From: JBCBZH01 sp039815415
GTDB taxonomy: Bacteria > Bacteroidota > Rhodothermia > Rhodothermales > Rubricoccaceae
Assembly (NCBI GenBank): GCA_039815415.1
Contig: JBCBZH010000095.1
Coordinates: 1 to 13,641, forward strand
Reading direction: 5' to 3'
Length of the DNA stretch: 13,641 nucleotides
A program made the translations under genes and the position numbers. Position 1 is the stretch's first letter. Every line of letters begins with the position of its first letter. Below the pieces are notes generated by a model, which did not search any database, had not been told where the DNA came from, and worked only from the letters and a program-made list of their open reading frames with translations. Positions 1 through 7,560 of this stretch are shown piece after piece.

Positions 1-94
1 TGGGGCTGGTGGCCTGCGCGAGAGGTGCTGGGGCTAGCCCGATCCAGGCCAAGAGACAGACGGCAGGGAGAAGCAAGGCGCGAGGGATCATCAT
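1..94 (-). CDS. Exported protein, N-terminal fragment (runs off left edge)
   Basis: Reading leftwards from an ATG ATG pair (92-94 and 89-91), the minus strand is open to the window edge for 31 codons and encodes MMIPRALLLPAVCLLAWIG followed by LAPAPLAQATSP. This is a textbook Sec signal peptide: a basic residue near the start, a long Leu/Ala/Val core, and a small-residue cleavage region around LAQA. The mature part lies outside the window, so no function can be given. The gene is divergent from tsaD, with 369 bp between the two start codons. The call rests on the signal peptide shape and the open frame only; a chance open frame of this length is possible, but the hydrophobic pattern makes it unlikely. 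Confidence 0.55.
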   Translation of the reverse strand, partial: MMIPRALLLPAVCLLAWIGLAPAPLAQATSP

Positions 95-463
95 GGCGTT
101 GGAGGCGAACTCCCGAGCAACATAGGCCAAACATCCTAATCGTAGACACTTGTACACATACGCCAGCTCGATGCAAGAAGGAGAAGAAGAGCCCCCACTT
201 CTGGGCACCGAGGCAATGCTGAATGGCTCCGACCAGAACCGGCCTATGCCTGTTTGGGGCGCGCACCAGAGACCGAAAGGGCATCACAGGGCGAATCATT
301 CCAATGAGATACTGCGACTCGCTGCTGCACAGAGACTTTGACGCGCGCCCTCCTTGTCTCGCCGAGGCCTGCCGCGAGACCTCCCGCCAGCTCGAGGGCC
401 TCCTCGCCTCGCGTCTACCGATTATCCACGGTCTCGCCATGGATTCCGCCCTAGCCTGTCCCC
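95..463. other. Gene-poor spacer between divergent genes
   Basis: I see no convincing gene here. The short open frames overlap each other or are shadows running into tsaD. The stretch holds two copies of the iterated 10-mer, both in minus orientation, at 161-170 and 385-394. It should contain promoters for the left-edge exported protein and for tsaD, but I could not identify a clear promoter of the Bacteroidota type (TTG near -33 with TAnnTTTG near -7) on either strand. Confidence 0.5.
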
Positions 464-1504
464 GTGCTGCCACCCGACCTCCCCCCGATCCTCGCCATCG
501 AGTCGTCCTGCGACGACACGGCGGCTGCGGTCTGGAAAGACGGCGCGCTGGCGTCGTCGGTGGTCGCCAGCCAGCGCGTCCACGCGGGCTTCGGGGGCGT
601 CGTGCCCGAGCTGGCGAGCCGCGCCCACCAGCGGCTGATCGTCCCCACGGTGCAGTCCGCGCTCGACGAGGCCGACCTCGAGCTGGCGGACCTCGGCGCC
701 GTGGCCGTCACCTACGGACCGGGACTGGCTGGGTCGCTGCTCGTCGGCCTCAGCATGGCGAAGGGCATCGCGCTCGGGCAGGGCATTCCGCTGCTCGGCA
801 TCAACCACCTCGAGGGCCACGTCTACTCGGTGTTTGTGGATGGCAACGGGCCGGATCTCCCCTACCTCTGCCTGACCGTCTCCGGCGGCCACACGCTGCT
901 CACGCTCGTCCGCGAGGGCTTCGTCCACGAGGAGTTGGGCCGCACCCGCGATGACGCTGCGGGCGAGGCCTTCGACAAGGTGGCGAAGCTGCTCAGCCTC
1001 GGCTACCCCGGGGGCCCGGTGATCGACCGGCTGGCACAAGACGGCGACCCGACGTTCCTCGACCTCCCCTCCCCCCGGCTTGGACCGAAGGGTCGGCGCG
1101 GCAAGGCGCTGTTCGACGCCTCGTTCAGCGGCATCAAGACGGCGGTGCGCTACTGGCTTGTGGACCTCGGCCAGGATCGCCAGCGCGTTCTGGACGAGCA
1201 TATGGCGGACGTGTGTGCCTCGTTCCAGCGGACAGTGGTGACTGCGCTGGTAGAGGGCATCCGAGAAGCGGTCAACGAAACCGGCGTGCGGGATGTCGCC
1301 ATCGTGGGTGGCGTCTCAGCCAACCGCGAGCTGCGTGCATCGGCCCAAGAGGCGGCTGAGGCTGACGGCTTCCGCCTGTTCGTGCCCGAGCTACGGTTCT
1401 CGGTAGACAACGCGGCCATGATTGCCGTCACGGCCGCACACAAGTGGGTAGCGGGCCAGGAGGACGACCTCGGGCTGGCGGCGGTGCCCAACCTGGCGTT
1501 GTAG
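464..1504 (+). CDS. tsaD: tRNA N6-adenosine threonylcarbamoyltransferase TsaD
   Basis: TsaD transfers the threonylcarbamoyl group from threonylcarbamoyl-AMP to A37 of tRNAs that read ANN codons, making t6A. In bacteria it works in the cytoplasm with TsaB and TsaE. The 346-residue product has the usual family length and an ASKHA-type fold. Visible landmarks are the N-terminal AIESSCDDTAAAV, VVPELASRAH, YGPGLAGSLLVG, the metal-binding NHLEGH (His115 and His119), SGGHT, the GGVSANRELR segment, and FSVDNAAMIA with the third metal ligand Asp315. Translation starts at a GTG; no ATG in frame fits better and there is no clear Shine-Dalgarno. The iterated 10-mer occurs twice inside (607-616 as PELAS, 679-688 as LELAD) and once two bases after the stop codon. 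Identification is secure. Confidence 0.97.
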   Translation: MLPPDLPPILAIESSCDDTAAAVWKDGALASSVVASQRVHAGFGGVVPELASRAHQRLIVPTVQSALDEADLELADLGAVAVTYGPGLAGSLLVGLSMAKGIALGQGIPLLGINHLEGHVYSVFVDGNGPDLPYLCLTVSGGHTLLTLVREGFVHEELGRTRDDAAGEAFDKVAKLLSLGYPGGPVIDRLAQDGDPTFLDLPSPRLGPKGRRGKALFDASFSGIKTAVRYWLVDLGQDRQRVLDEHMADVCASFQRTVVTALVEGIREAVNETGVRDVAIVGGVSANRELRASAQEAAEADGFRLFVPELRFSVDNAAMIAVTAAHKWVAGQEDDLGLAAVPNLAL

Positions 1505-1602
1505 CCGCCAGCTCGACGGCGACGCATTCGGCGTCCCTCGCACTCTGAATCCCCCAGACTCAATCACCGGTAGGTTGGGGCGGTCTTCTCTGTGCTCTCG
1601 CC

Positions 1603-3567
1603 ATGCGTCTCGCGACACTCCTGTTCCTGTCCGCGGTTGCCATCTTCGGCACGCCGCTGAACGCGCAGACGCTTGCCGTGGAACGGATCGGCACGTATGC
1701 CACTGGGCTCTTTGATGTCGATGCCACCGAGACCGTGGTCTACGACGCCGCCACGCAACGCCTGTATGTCGCCAACGGAGACGCGAACGAGGTGCGCGTG
1801 CTGGACGTGTCGGATCCGGCATCTCCCACGGAGGCCCTGACGATCCCGCTGGGCGCCTATGGAAACATGCACGGTCTGGCCGTCTCGACGGTCCCGTATC
1901 AGGACCTCGGTGGAAACAATCAGGAGGACACGATGATCGCGGTATCGGTCGAGGCGGACCCCGAGACAGATCCTGGCTCGGTGGTGCTGTTCAACCGCGA
2001 CGGATCATTCCGGGAGCAGGTGACGGTCGGAGCGCTGCCCGATTATCTCGCGTTCGCTCCCCTAGGCTTCCGGCTCCTCGTGGCGAATGAGGGTCGGCCC
2101 AGAGATGACTACACCACCGATCCGGAAGGCAGCGTGACGGTGATCGACTTCGAAGTCCCGGTCAGCGGCGGGCCTCGGGGTGTGGGCCAGTCGATCACGC
2201 TCAACTTTTCGGCCTTCAACGAGGGCGGCACGCGAGCTGGCGAGATCGCCGCCGAGACCAGCCTTCGCATCTTTGGCCCAGATGCCTCGGTCGCTCAGGA
2301 TCTCGAGCCCGAGTCTATCGCCATCTCGCCGGACGGCACCACGGCCTTCGTCTCTCTGCAGGAAAACAACGGGCTGGCGATCTTCGACCTGTCCTCTGGA
2401 GACGCGACCGTCGCGTCCGTGCAGGGCCTCGGGTTCAAAGACCACTCGCAGACCGGAAACGGCCTCGACGCCAGCGACCGCGACGATGCCATCGCCATCG
2501 CCTCCCACCCGGTCTTCGGGATGTACCAGCCCGATGGGCTGGCGGCGGCCACCATCGACGGCCAGACGGTTCTCTTCGTCGCCAACGAAGGCGACTCCCG
2601 GGAGTACGCGGGCTTCGACGAGGAGAGCCGCATCAAGAACCTCACGCTCGATCCCACCGCCTTCCCGGACGCCAGCTCGCTGCAAGCCGATGATCAGCTC
2701 GGACGCCTCACGGTGACCACCACCCTCGGAGACACCGACGGTGATGGAGACTACGACGCCCTTTATGCCTTCGGCGGCCGCTCGTTCTCTGTCCACAGCG
2801 CAGACGGTACGCGCCTCTGGGAGTCTGGCGATGAGATCGAGCAGCGGATCGCGGCATTGATCGACACCGGAGACCTCCCGCGCGACGCCTTCAACCCATC
2901 CGACGACGAGAACGACTCGTTCGACAACCGCAGCGACGCCCAGGGCCCGGAGCCGGAGAGCATCGCCGTGGGCGAGGTCAACGGAACGCCTTACCTGTTC
3001 GTCGGGCTCAACCGCTCCGGGGCCGTCCTCATCTACGACGTGAGCACTCCCGAGGCACCGGAGTACGCTGGCTTCCTCTCGAACCGGACGTACAGCGAGG
3101 AGGCCCAGCTACTGGATGGCTCCCCGAACCCGGCCGTGGGCGACCTCGGGCTGGCGGACCTCGCCTTCATCCCCGCCCACGCCAGCCCGGTAGACCGGGC
3201 TCTACTCGTTACGTCGAACGCCATCAGCGGCACGGTCACGCTCTACGCTCTCGGCACCGGGAGCTTGAGCACTCCCGACGCCCCAGAGACACGGCTCCTG
3301 CTTCGCCTGTCCGGCGCCAGCCCGAACCCGTCTACGGCTCCACAGATCGCATTCGATCTGGCAGAACCCGCCATTGTCGAGCTGGCGGTCTTCGACGCGC
3401 GCGGGCGGGAGGTCGTGCAGACCTCGCAGCGGTTCTCAGCAGGCACGGACCTTCGCCTCTCCCCCGATGTGAGCGAGCTGGCGAACGGCGTCTACCTCTA
3501 CACGCTGGAGGCCACCGCCACCGGGGATCGCTCGCGTCAGTCAGGGCGCTTCGTGCTGGCGCGGTAG
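1603..3567 (+). CDS. Secreted choice-of-anchor I family beta-propeller protein with T9SS sorting domain
   Basis: The 654-residue product begins with a signal peptide (MRLATLLFLSAVAIFG, cleavage near LNAQT). The body matches the choice-of-anchor I family as I know it: repeated beta-propeller strands such as LYVANGDANEVRVLDVSDP, LEPESIAISPDGTTAFVSLQ, VANEGDSREY, and a second PEPESIAVG. It also carries an acidic calcium-site-like stretch DTDGDGDYD near residue 377. Residues about 566-654 (from LRLSGASPNPS to FVLAR) form a type A T9SS C-terminal sorting domain, including the typical VELAVFDARGREV and LANGVYLYTLEA strands. The protein is therefore expected to be exported by Sec, moved across the outer membrane by T9SS, and then anchored or released. 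Family members are sometimes annotated as phosphatase- or esterase-like, but no catalytic residues are evident. It ends 22 bp from the convergent transporter gene. Confidence 0.9.
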   Translation: MRLATLLFLSAVAIFGTPLNAQTLAVERIGTYATGLFDVDATETVVYDAATQRLYVANGDANEVRVLDVSDPASPTEALTIPLGAYGNMHGLAVSTVPYQDLGGNNQEDTMIAVSVEADPETDPGSVVLFNRDGSFREQVTVGALPDYLAFAPLGFRLLVANEGRPRDDYTTDPEGSVTVIDFEVPVSGGPRGVGQSITLNFSAFNEGGTRAGEIAAETSLRIFGPDASVAQDLEPESIAISPDGTTAFVSLQENNGLAIFDLSSGDATVASVQGLGFKDHSQTGNGLDASDRDDAIAIASHPVFGMYQPDGLAAATIDGQTVLFVANEGDSREYAGFDEESRIKNLTLDPTAFPDASSLQADDQLGRLTVTTTLGDTDGDGDYDALYAFGGRSFSVHSADGTRLWESGDEIEQRIAALIDTGDLPRDAFNPSDDENDSFDNRSDAQGPEPESIAVGEVNGTPYLFVGLNRSGAVLIYDVSTPEAPEYAGFLSNRTYSEEAQLLDGSPNPAVGDLGLADLAFIPAHASPVDRALLVTSNAISGTVTLYALGTGSLSTPDAPETRLLLRLSGASPNPSTAPQIAFDLAEPAIVELAVFDARGREVVQTSQRFSAGTDLRLSPDVSELANGVYLYTLEATATGDRSRQSGRFVLAR

Positions 3568-3589
3568 CCCGAATTCGTGACCTCCTCCG

Positions 3590-4309
3590 CTACTCCGCCT
3601 CCGCCAGCTCGACGAGCGCCTCGGCCCGCTCGTGCCCCAGGTAGCGGTCGATGAGGATGTGGGCGAGGTAGATCAGCGGCGTGATGCCGATGGCGATGAT
3701 CACCTTGTAGCTGTAGTTGAACAGCGTGATGGCGACGATCTCGCCCCACTCGAGCTGGCCGAAGAACGCGACGGTAAGCACCACGAAGGTGTCGATGAAC
3801 TGCGAGCCGAGTGTGGAGCCCGTCGCACGCAGCCAGAGGTGACGGCCCTGCGTCCACTTCCGGAGCCTGTGGAACAGCGCAATGTCCACGAGCTGGCCAA
3901 CGAGGTACGCGATCAGGCTCCCGATGATGACCCGCGTGGTGGTGCCGAAGACAGCCGAGAACGCTTCATCGGGCACCGGCGAGATGGGTGCTGTAGGAAC
4001 CGCCAGCGCGATCTGCAGCAACGCGAACTCGAATGTCACCATCGCCAGTCCGATGTAGGTCACGAACCGGATGCCTGCCTTGCCGAAGTACTCGTTCATC
4101 ACGTCGGTGACAATGAACGTGACAGGGAAGGCGATCACGCCCGCAGTCATCACCACGCTCTCGAACTCGACGTCCAGAATGGTGATGGCACGGGGCAGGT
4201 CGAGGGCGGTAAAGAACTTGCCTGCCGTGGCCTCGGCGATCACGAGGGCTGTCAGGAAGATGGCCGCGCAGACGACGTAGACCTTCTGGGCACGGGTGAG
4301 GACGGTCAT
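3590..4309 (-). CDS. yhhQ: Queuosine precursor transporter, YhhQ/VUT family
   Basis: This integral membrane protein (239 residues from the chosen start) belongs to the YhhQ/DUF165 family, known to import queuosine precursors such as preQ0/preQ1 for tRNA wobble-base modification. Family marks are VIFP-type helix text FPVTFIVTDVMNEYFGK, the segment LVGQLVDIALFHRLRKWTQG, and RATGSTLGSQFIDTFVV near the middle. About six hydrophobic helices are visible. I chose the ATG at 4307-4309 over a GTG at 4334-4336 that would add nine residues, because those residues (including ASS) come largely from a copy of the iterated 10-mer at 4310-4319, which directly abuts the ATG. Another copy encodes part of the C-terminal VELAEAE. 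The gene lies 120 bp downstream of the VOC gene on the same strand. Confidence 0.9.
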   Translation of the reverse strand: MTVLTRAQKVYVVCAAIFLTALVIAEATAGKFFTALDLPRAITILDVEFESVVMTAGVIAFPVTFIVTDVMNEYFGKAGIRFVTYIGLAMVTFEFALLQIALAVPTAPISPVPDEAFSAVFGTTTRVIIGSLIAYLVGQLVDIALFHRLRKWTQGRHLWLRATGSTLGSQFIDTFVVLTVAFFGQLEWGEIVAITLFNYSYKVIIAIGITPLIYLAHILIDRYLGHERAEALVELAEAE

Positions 4310-4368
4310 CGAGCTGGCGCGTGTTGTGCTGTCCACGTCAGGGACGAGGCCCCTCCATCCCTTCCGGC

Positions 4369-4388
4369 CCCTCCATCCTTCTGGAGGG
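4369..4388 (-). terminator. Possible hairpin after the VOC gene
   Basis: A perfect 7-bp inverted repeat, CCCTCCA at 4369-4375 and TGGAGGG at 4382-4388 with a 6-nt loop, lies in the 120-bp spacer between the VOC gene stop and the transporter start. Another CCCTCCA just left of it (about 4350-4356) could pair with the same arm. There is no T tract, so termination is only a guess. Confidence 0.35.
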
Positions 4389-4429
4389 TGGAGAGGGTGT
4401 TGAGAGGGGCAAAACTGCTCTTTGACACT

Positions 4430-4789
4430 CTACTCGCTGGTCTCGGTCCAGACTGCCAGCTCGGAGCCGCCGGGTTCGGTAAAGTGGAACCGCCGCCCGC
4501 CGGGGAACGAGAAAATGTCCTGCACGAGGATGCCTCCCGCATCGGTCACCGTCGCGCGCGAGGCCTCAAGGTCGTCGCTGTAGAGGATGACCATCGCGCT
4601 CCCAGTCTTCTCTCGGGCCACGGTCTCCGACGTGTAGAAGCCACCCTCCAGCCCTGCGCCGAGAATGGCCGTGTAGTCCGGCCCGTAGTCCTGGAAGTTC
4701 CACCCAAAGGCTGCTCGAAAAAAGGTCTTCGTTGCCTCGAGGTCGGTCGAGGGCAGCTCGACGTAGTGGATGGTGTGGTGTCGGCTCAT
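4430..4789 (-). CDS. VOC family (glyoxalase/bleomycin-resistance fold) protein
   Basis: The 119-residue protein is a complete single VOC domain. It shows the paired beta-alpha-beta-beta-beta modules: HYVELPSTDLEATKTFFRAAFGW in the first half and MVILYSDDLEASRATVTDAGG in the second, ending in FHFTEPGGSELAVW. His8 and the Glu in GSELAVW sit where the family's metal ligands usually are. VOC proteins of this type are small cytoplasmic metalloenzymes or ligand binders; the substrate cannot be read from sequence. The ATG start is 27 bp from the stop of the upstream acetyltransferase gene, so the two are probably co-transcribed. A one-base variant of the iterated 10-mer overlaps the C-terminal SELAV codons. 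Confidence 0.88.
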   Translation of the reverse strand: MSRHHTIHYVELPSTDLEATKTFFRAAFGWNFQDYGPDYTAILGAGLEGGFYTSETVAREKTGSAMVILYSDDLEASRATVTDAGGILVQDIFSFPGGRRFHFTEPGGSELAVWTETSE

Positions 4790-4816
4790 TGTGTGTCGGG
4801 CAGGCGAGACCGGAGG

Positions 4817-5392
4817 CTACGACGCCGATAGGATCGTCGCCAGCTCGTCGGTCTCGATCAGCTCTGTCACCGAGCGCGGCGACGCCGGCGGCTCGTCGCG
4901 AGCTGGCGAGAGGTCGAGGGCGCCCCACCAGACGTCGTGCCACGCCCCGTGCTTGTAGCCGACGCCCCGGTACACACCCACGTCCTCGAACCCGAGAGCG
5001 CGGTGCAGCCCCAGACTCGGTGCGTTGGGGAGCGTGACGCCCGCGTACGCCCGGACGAACCCCTGTGCCCGGAGCACCGCAAACAGAGCGGTGTAGAGGC
5101 GCCGCGCCACACCCGTGCGCCGTGCGTCTTCGGCCACGTACACCGAGGGCTCGACCGACCACTGATAGGCCGCGCGCGACCGGTGCGCTCCGGCATAGGC
5201 GTATCCGATAACCTGGCCGTCCACCTCGGCAACCAGCCACGGATGCCTCGGAAGCACCTTTGCGATGCGCTCCGCCATCTCGTCGGCATCCGGCGGCTCG
5301 GTCTCGAATGAGATCGTCGTCTCGCGGACCACGGGCGCGTAGATCGCCGCAATGGCGGGAGCGTCTGTCGAGCTGGCGAGGCGAATTCGCAT
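4817..5392 (-). CDS. GNAT N-acetyltransferase, phosphinothricin acetyltransferase-like
   Basis: This 191-residue enzyme resembles the Pat/Bar and YncA (MnaT) branch of GNAT acetyltransferases, which acetylate amino groups of amino acids or analogues such as phosphinothricin or methionine sulfone/sulfoximine. Visible features are an N-terminal MRIRLASSTDAPAIAAIYAP, the acetyl-CoA pyrophosphate loop around ARRTGVARRLY (residues 90-100), and the diagnostic tail SLGLHRALGFEDVGVYRGVG followed by KHGAWHDVWW. A C-terminal extension of about 30 residues after the core is less conserved-looking. The natural substrate is unknown. It begins with ATG and is first in a likely two-gene unit with the VOC gene. 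Three copies of the iterated 10-mer lie in it: near the start (5369-5378) and near the end (4838-4847 and 4899-4908). Confidence 0.9.
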   Translation of the reverse strand: MRIRLASSTDAPAIAAIYAPVVRETTISFETEPPDADEMAERIAKVLPRHPWLVAEVDGQVIGYAYAGAHRSRAAYQWSVEPSVYVAEDARRTGVARRLYTALFAVLRAQGFVRAYAGVTLPNAPSLGLHRALGFEDVGVYRGVGYKHGAWHDVWWGALDLSPARDEPPASPRSVTELIETDELATILSAS

Positions 5393-5453
5393 GAGAGGTG
5401 CGCCGTTGGTCTCAGAGCCAGTCAGACTCCATTGAACGAAGTCATCCTTTCAG

Positions 5454-5521
5454 TGTCATCCTGAACTTGATTCAGGATCTCGGGCTCGGCCTGGAGACCC
5501 TGAATCAAGTTCAGGGTGACA
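5454..5521. repeat. Long inverted repeat, REP-like hairpin
   Basis: The arms 5454-5476 and 5499-5521 are each 23 nt and pair with a single mismatch (a T opposite G position), leaving a 22-nt loop. The left arm begins TGTCATCCTGAACTTG and the right arm ends AAGTTCAGGGTGACA. Sequences of this kind (TCATCCTGAAC...TTCAGGAT) are, from memory, dispersed intergenic repeats in several bacterial groups. It sits in a 337-bp gene-free spacer between the DUF885-like and GNAT genes, both on minus. Confidence 0.8.
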
Positions 5522-5583
5522 TCATAGGAGGTCTGCAGGCGCTGGTGGCCTGTTCGCCAAATAGTTTCTGGGTGGAGCGAAGC

Positions 5584-5629
5584 GGAATCGAAGGATCTCA
5601 GCCGAGCACTCCTGAGATCCTTCGACTCC
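5584..5629. repeat. Second inverted repeat of the same spacer
   Basis: TCGAAGGATCTCAG at 5588-5601 pairs perfectly with CTGAGATCCTTCGA at 5612-5625 over 14 bp with a 10-nt loop. After one mismatch the stem continues for three more pairs to 5584 and 5629. The flanks carry TTCGCTCAGGATGACA (5641-5656), which resembles a truncated arm of the first hairpin family (GTCATCCTGAGCGAAG when read on minus). The unit could be a REP-type element; no transposase of any kind is nearby. Confidence 0.75.
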
Positions 5630-5675
5630 GAGCTGCGCCCTTCGCTCAGGATGACAGGGCTGGACAGTGTGCTTG

Positions 5676-5722
5676 TCGCCAGCTCGAGGGATTTTGCTGA
5701 CGGTGGTCCCTCGAGCTGGCGA
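5676..5722 (-). terminator. Perfect 16-bp hairpin made from an inverted pair of the iterated 10-mer
   Basis: TCGCCAGCTCGAGGGA (5676-5691) and TCCCTCGAGCTGGCGA (5707-5722) are perfect reverse complements over 16 bp, with a 15-nt loop. The right arm lies only 7 bp beyond the stop codon of the DUF885-like gene, which is where a factor-independent terminator for that gene would lie. Transcribed from the minus strand, the stem has no long U tract after it, so it may act as a stabilising hairpin or attenuator rather than a strong terminator. Each arm contains one exact copy of the 10-mer. Confidence 0.7.
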
Positions 5723-5729
5723 AGAAAGA

Positions 5730-7370
5730 TTAACGAGAGGCTGTGATCTGTCGGATCTCATCATCCAGACCCGTCATCTCCCAGCGAGCGAGCGAGATCG
5801 GAATGCTGTCGATGGCGTTGAGGCGGTCGAAGAAGTCACCCAGGCGGAAGGTCTCGCCGCGCTCCTCAGTTAGCTTAGCGGCGTCGGCCAGCATACGCTC
5901 GAGGAGGTACTTGCCCGTGATGTAGCTGGTGCCGTATCCGGGCTGGCGGAGGTAGAGGTGCTGCTCGAAGATGAGCAGCTCTTCCTCGGTCTTCATCCAG
6001 CCGCGCGGCGTCCAGTCTTGGTGGATGCGCCCGGCGTCTTCCATCGTCATCTCGTTGGCGTGGGCGTAGAGCGAGCCGAGGCCACGCGCCGCCCGCTGAG
6101 CAACCAGAATCCAGACGATCTCACGGGAGCGCGGGCTGTCCTCGTAGAGCCCAGCGTGCATGAACATCTCCTCGACGCCCGTGGCGGCGCCCTCGCTACG
6201 GCTGTCGTAGATGTTGTAGAGCGACGGCCCGCGCATCGGACTGGGGTGCGGCTCCGTGTCCATGCGCGCCAGCTCGATCCAGTGGTAGAAGTGCGTGATG
6301 AGCGGGAGCGGGTCGTAGTGGGCGCCGATCTGGAAGAAGTTGCGGGTGGCTTCCGGGGCGAAGCGGGGCCGGTGCGCTGCAATCGCAGGCTCCATGTAGT
6401 CCATGACCGTCAGGATCTCCTGATCCTCCAAGAAGACCATCAGCCGCGCGATGGCGGCATCGCCTTTGGCAGCCATCTCCTCCGGTGTGGAGGCTGCCGT
6501 GAGCGGCGGCAGGTTCCGGTTCCGATGCTCCTCGAGCTTGAGCGACGCCCAGGCACGGTCCAGCTCACGCTTCAGCAGCCGCACCTCATCCTCCCACGTC
6601 ATCGGCACGAGGTGGACGTTCTGCTGCCACCACGTGTAGTTGTCCTTCCCGATCCCCGAAGGCCCGGTCTTGCTCGGCACCTCCGCTTCGAGCCATGCCA
6701 CCAGCTCGTCGGTGGCCTCCTCGCACTCGGCGATCACGGCCAGCAGCGCCGGGCTGGCGTCCTCGCCCACGCGCTGGCGGATTGCACCGAGACGGCTTCG
6801 CTGCTGACGGATGTTTCGAATGCCCGTCACCCACAGCTCGCGCGCGTTGCCGGTCAGGTTGCGTTGCGCCTGCTGCATCAGCGGAGGGATGATGCTCAGT
6901 TCCTGAATCATCCGCTGCTCCTCGGCCTCAGAAAGCGGGAAGTCGTACATCCAGACCTCCACCACGGCGTGGTGCGTGGGCCCCTCGTGGGCGGGCACAT
7001 CGCTGCGGCTCATCCAGACCGACTGGTAGAACGCCGGGTCGCGCACCCAGGGTTGAAGCACCCGGTGATTGAAGTCGTAGCCGTTCATCTCGGCCCAGAC
7101 AATGTGCCAGTCCACCAGTTCGGGCACGGTCCAGCCCGTGGTGTCGATGGCCGCAAGCCGTCCCCGGAGTCGCTCGAAGTCGTTCTGGCGGGCTGCGAAC
7201 GTCTCTGCCGTGTAGTCCGGCGCGCCGTCCAGCAGCGGAGGACTCTCGAAGGCGCGCCAGTCGGCGAAGAGGTTGACCAGATCCACATGGCGGTCCTGCG
7301 CAGAGCTGGCAAGTGGATGGATCGCCAGCCCGATGAGACACAGACAGGCGGCGAGGGTGCGAGCAGGCAT
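5730..7370 (-). CDS. Secreted DUF885-like protein
   Basis: The 546-residue product starts at an ATG (7368-7370) followed by a clear signal peptide, MPARTLAACLCLIGLAIHPL with cleavage near SSAQ. A longer open frame continues upstream to 7778, but it would bury the signal peptide behind 136 residues of shadow sequence and overlap the divergent gene, so I reject it; an alternative ATG at 7413-7415 is possible. The mature part is helix-rich, with many charged and aromatic residues, and matches my memory of DUF885 proteins, which are periplasmic or surface proteins of unsettled enzymatic role, possibly peptidase-like. Segments resembling the family are EEMFMHAGLYED (around residues 400-411) and GYGTSYITGKYLLERML near the C-terminus. 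I do not see a confident zinc-peptidase HExxH. It is divergent from the FG-GAP gene. Confidence 0.75.
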   Translation of the reverse strand: MPARTLAACLCLIGLAIHPLASSAQDRHVDLVNLFADWRAFESPPLLDGAPDYTAETFAARQNDFERLRGRLAAIDTTGWTVPELVDWHIVWAEMNGYDFNHRVLQPWVRDPAFYQSVWMSRSDVPAHEGPTHHAVVEVWMYDFPLSEAEEQRMIQELSIIPPLMQQAQRNLTGNARELWVTGIRNIRQQRSRLGAIRQRVGEDASPALLAVIAECEEATDELVAWLEAEVPSKTGPSGIGKDNYTWWQQNVHLVPMTWEDEVRLLKRELDRAWASLKLEEHRNRNLPPLTAASTPEEMAAKGDAAIARLMVFLEDQEILTVMDYMEPAIAAHRPRFAPEATRNFFQIGAHYDPLPLITHFYHWIELARMDTEPHPSPMRGPSLYNIYDSRSEGAATGVEEMFMHAGLYEDSPRSREIVWILVAQRAARGLGSLYAHANEMTMEDAGRIHQDWTPRGWMKTEEELLIFEQHLYLRQPGYGTSYITGKYLLERMLADAAKLTEERGETFRLGDFFDRLNAIDSIPISLARWEMTGLDDEIRQITASR

Positions 7371-7560
7371 GGAGCGTCGAGCTGGCGAGGGCTCTGGCAG
7401 GATAGCGCTCCGCATGTGCCCGGCCGTCGATGGCTCGGCGAGTGCACCCGTTTGAGCTGGCGCATGACAGACCTGACGGTTTCCTGCTCCAGCGTGATCG
7501 GTCCGAGCGCCAGACGGTGCGTCTTCTCCTGACTCTTCTGTTTGCACTCCGTCCAGACCC
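7371..7560. promoter_or_regulatory. Divergent promoter region for two secreted proteins
   Basis: This 190-bp spacer separates the start codons of the DUF885-like gene (minus) and the FG-GAP gene (plus), so it must hold promoters for both. It includes an exact iterated 10-mer at 7378-7387, only 7 bp before the DUF885-like start, and a one-mismatch copy (TGAGCTGGCG) at 7453-7462. A TTCTGTTTG stretch about 25 bp before the plus-strand ATG is a weak match to the Bacteroidota -7 box. No operator-like symmetry was seen. Confidence 0.35.

Noticed and set aside
223..954. 243-codon open frame upstream of and overlapping tsaD
   Set aside because: Most of it is an out-of-frame reading of tsaD, rich in Arg and Pro; the part before 464 has no protein-like features.
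3632..4831. 399-codon plus-strand open frame across yhhQ and the VOC gene
   Set aside because: It spans two recognisable genes and the spacer between them on the other strand, and has no domain-like sequence.
5454..5722. CRISPR array
   Set aside because: The repeats are inverted, not direct, differ from one another, and there are no regular spacers or cas genes.
5958..7532. 524-codon plus-strand open frame opposite the DUF885-like gene
   Set aside because: Composition is rich in His, Arg and Gly with no signal peptide or domain; the opposite strand has a coherent secreted protein.
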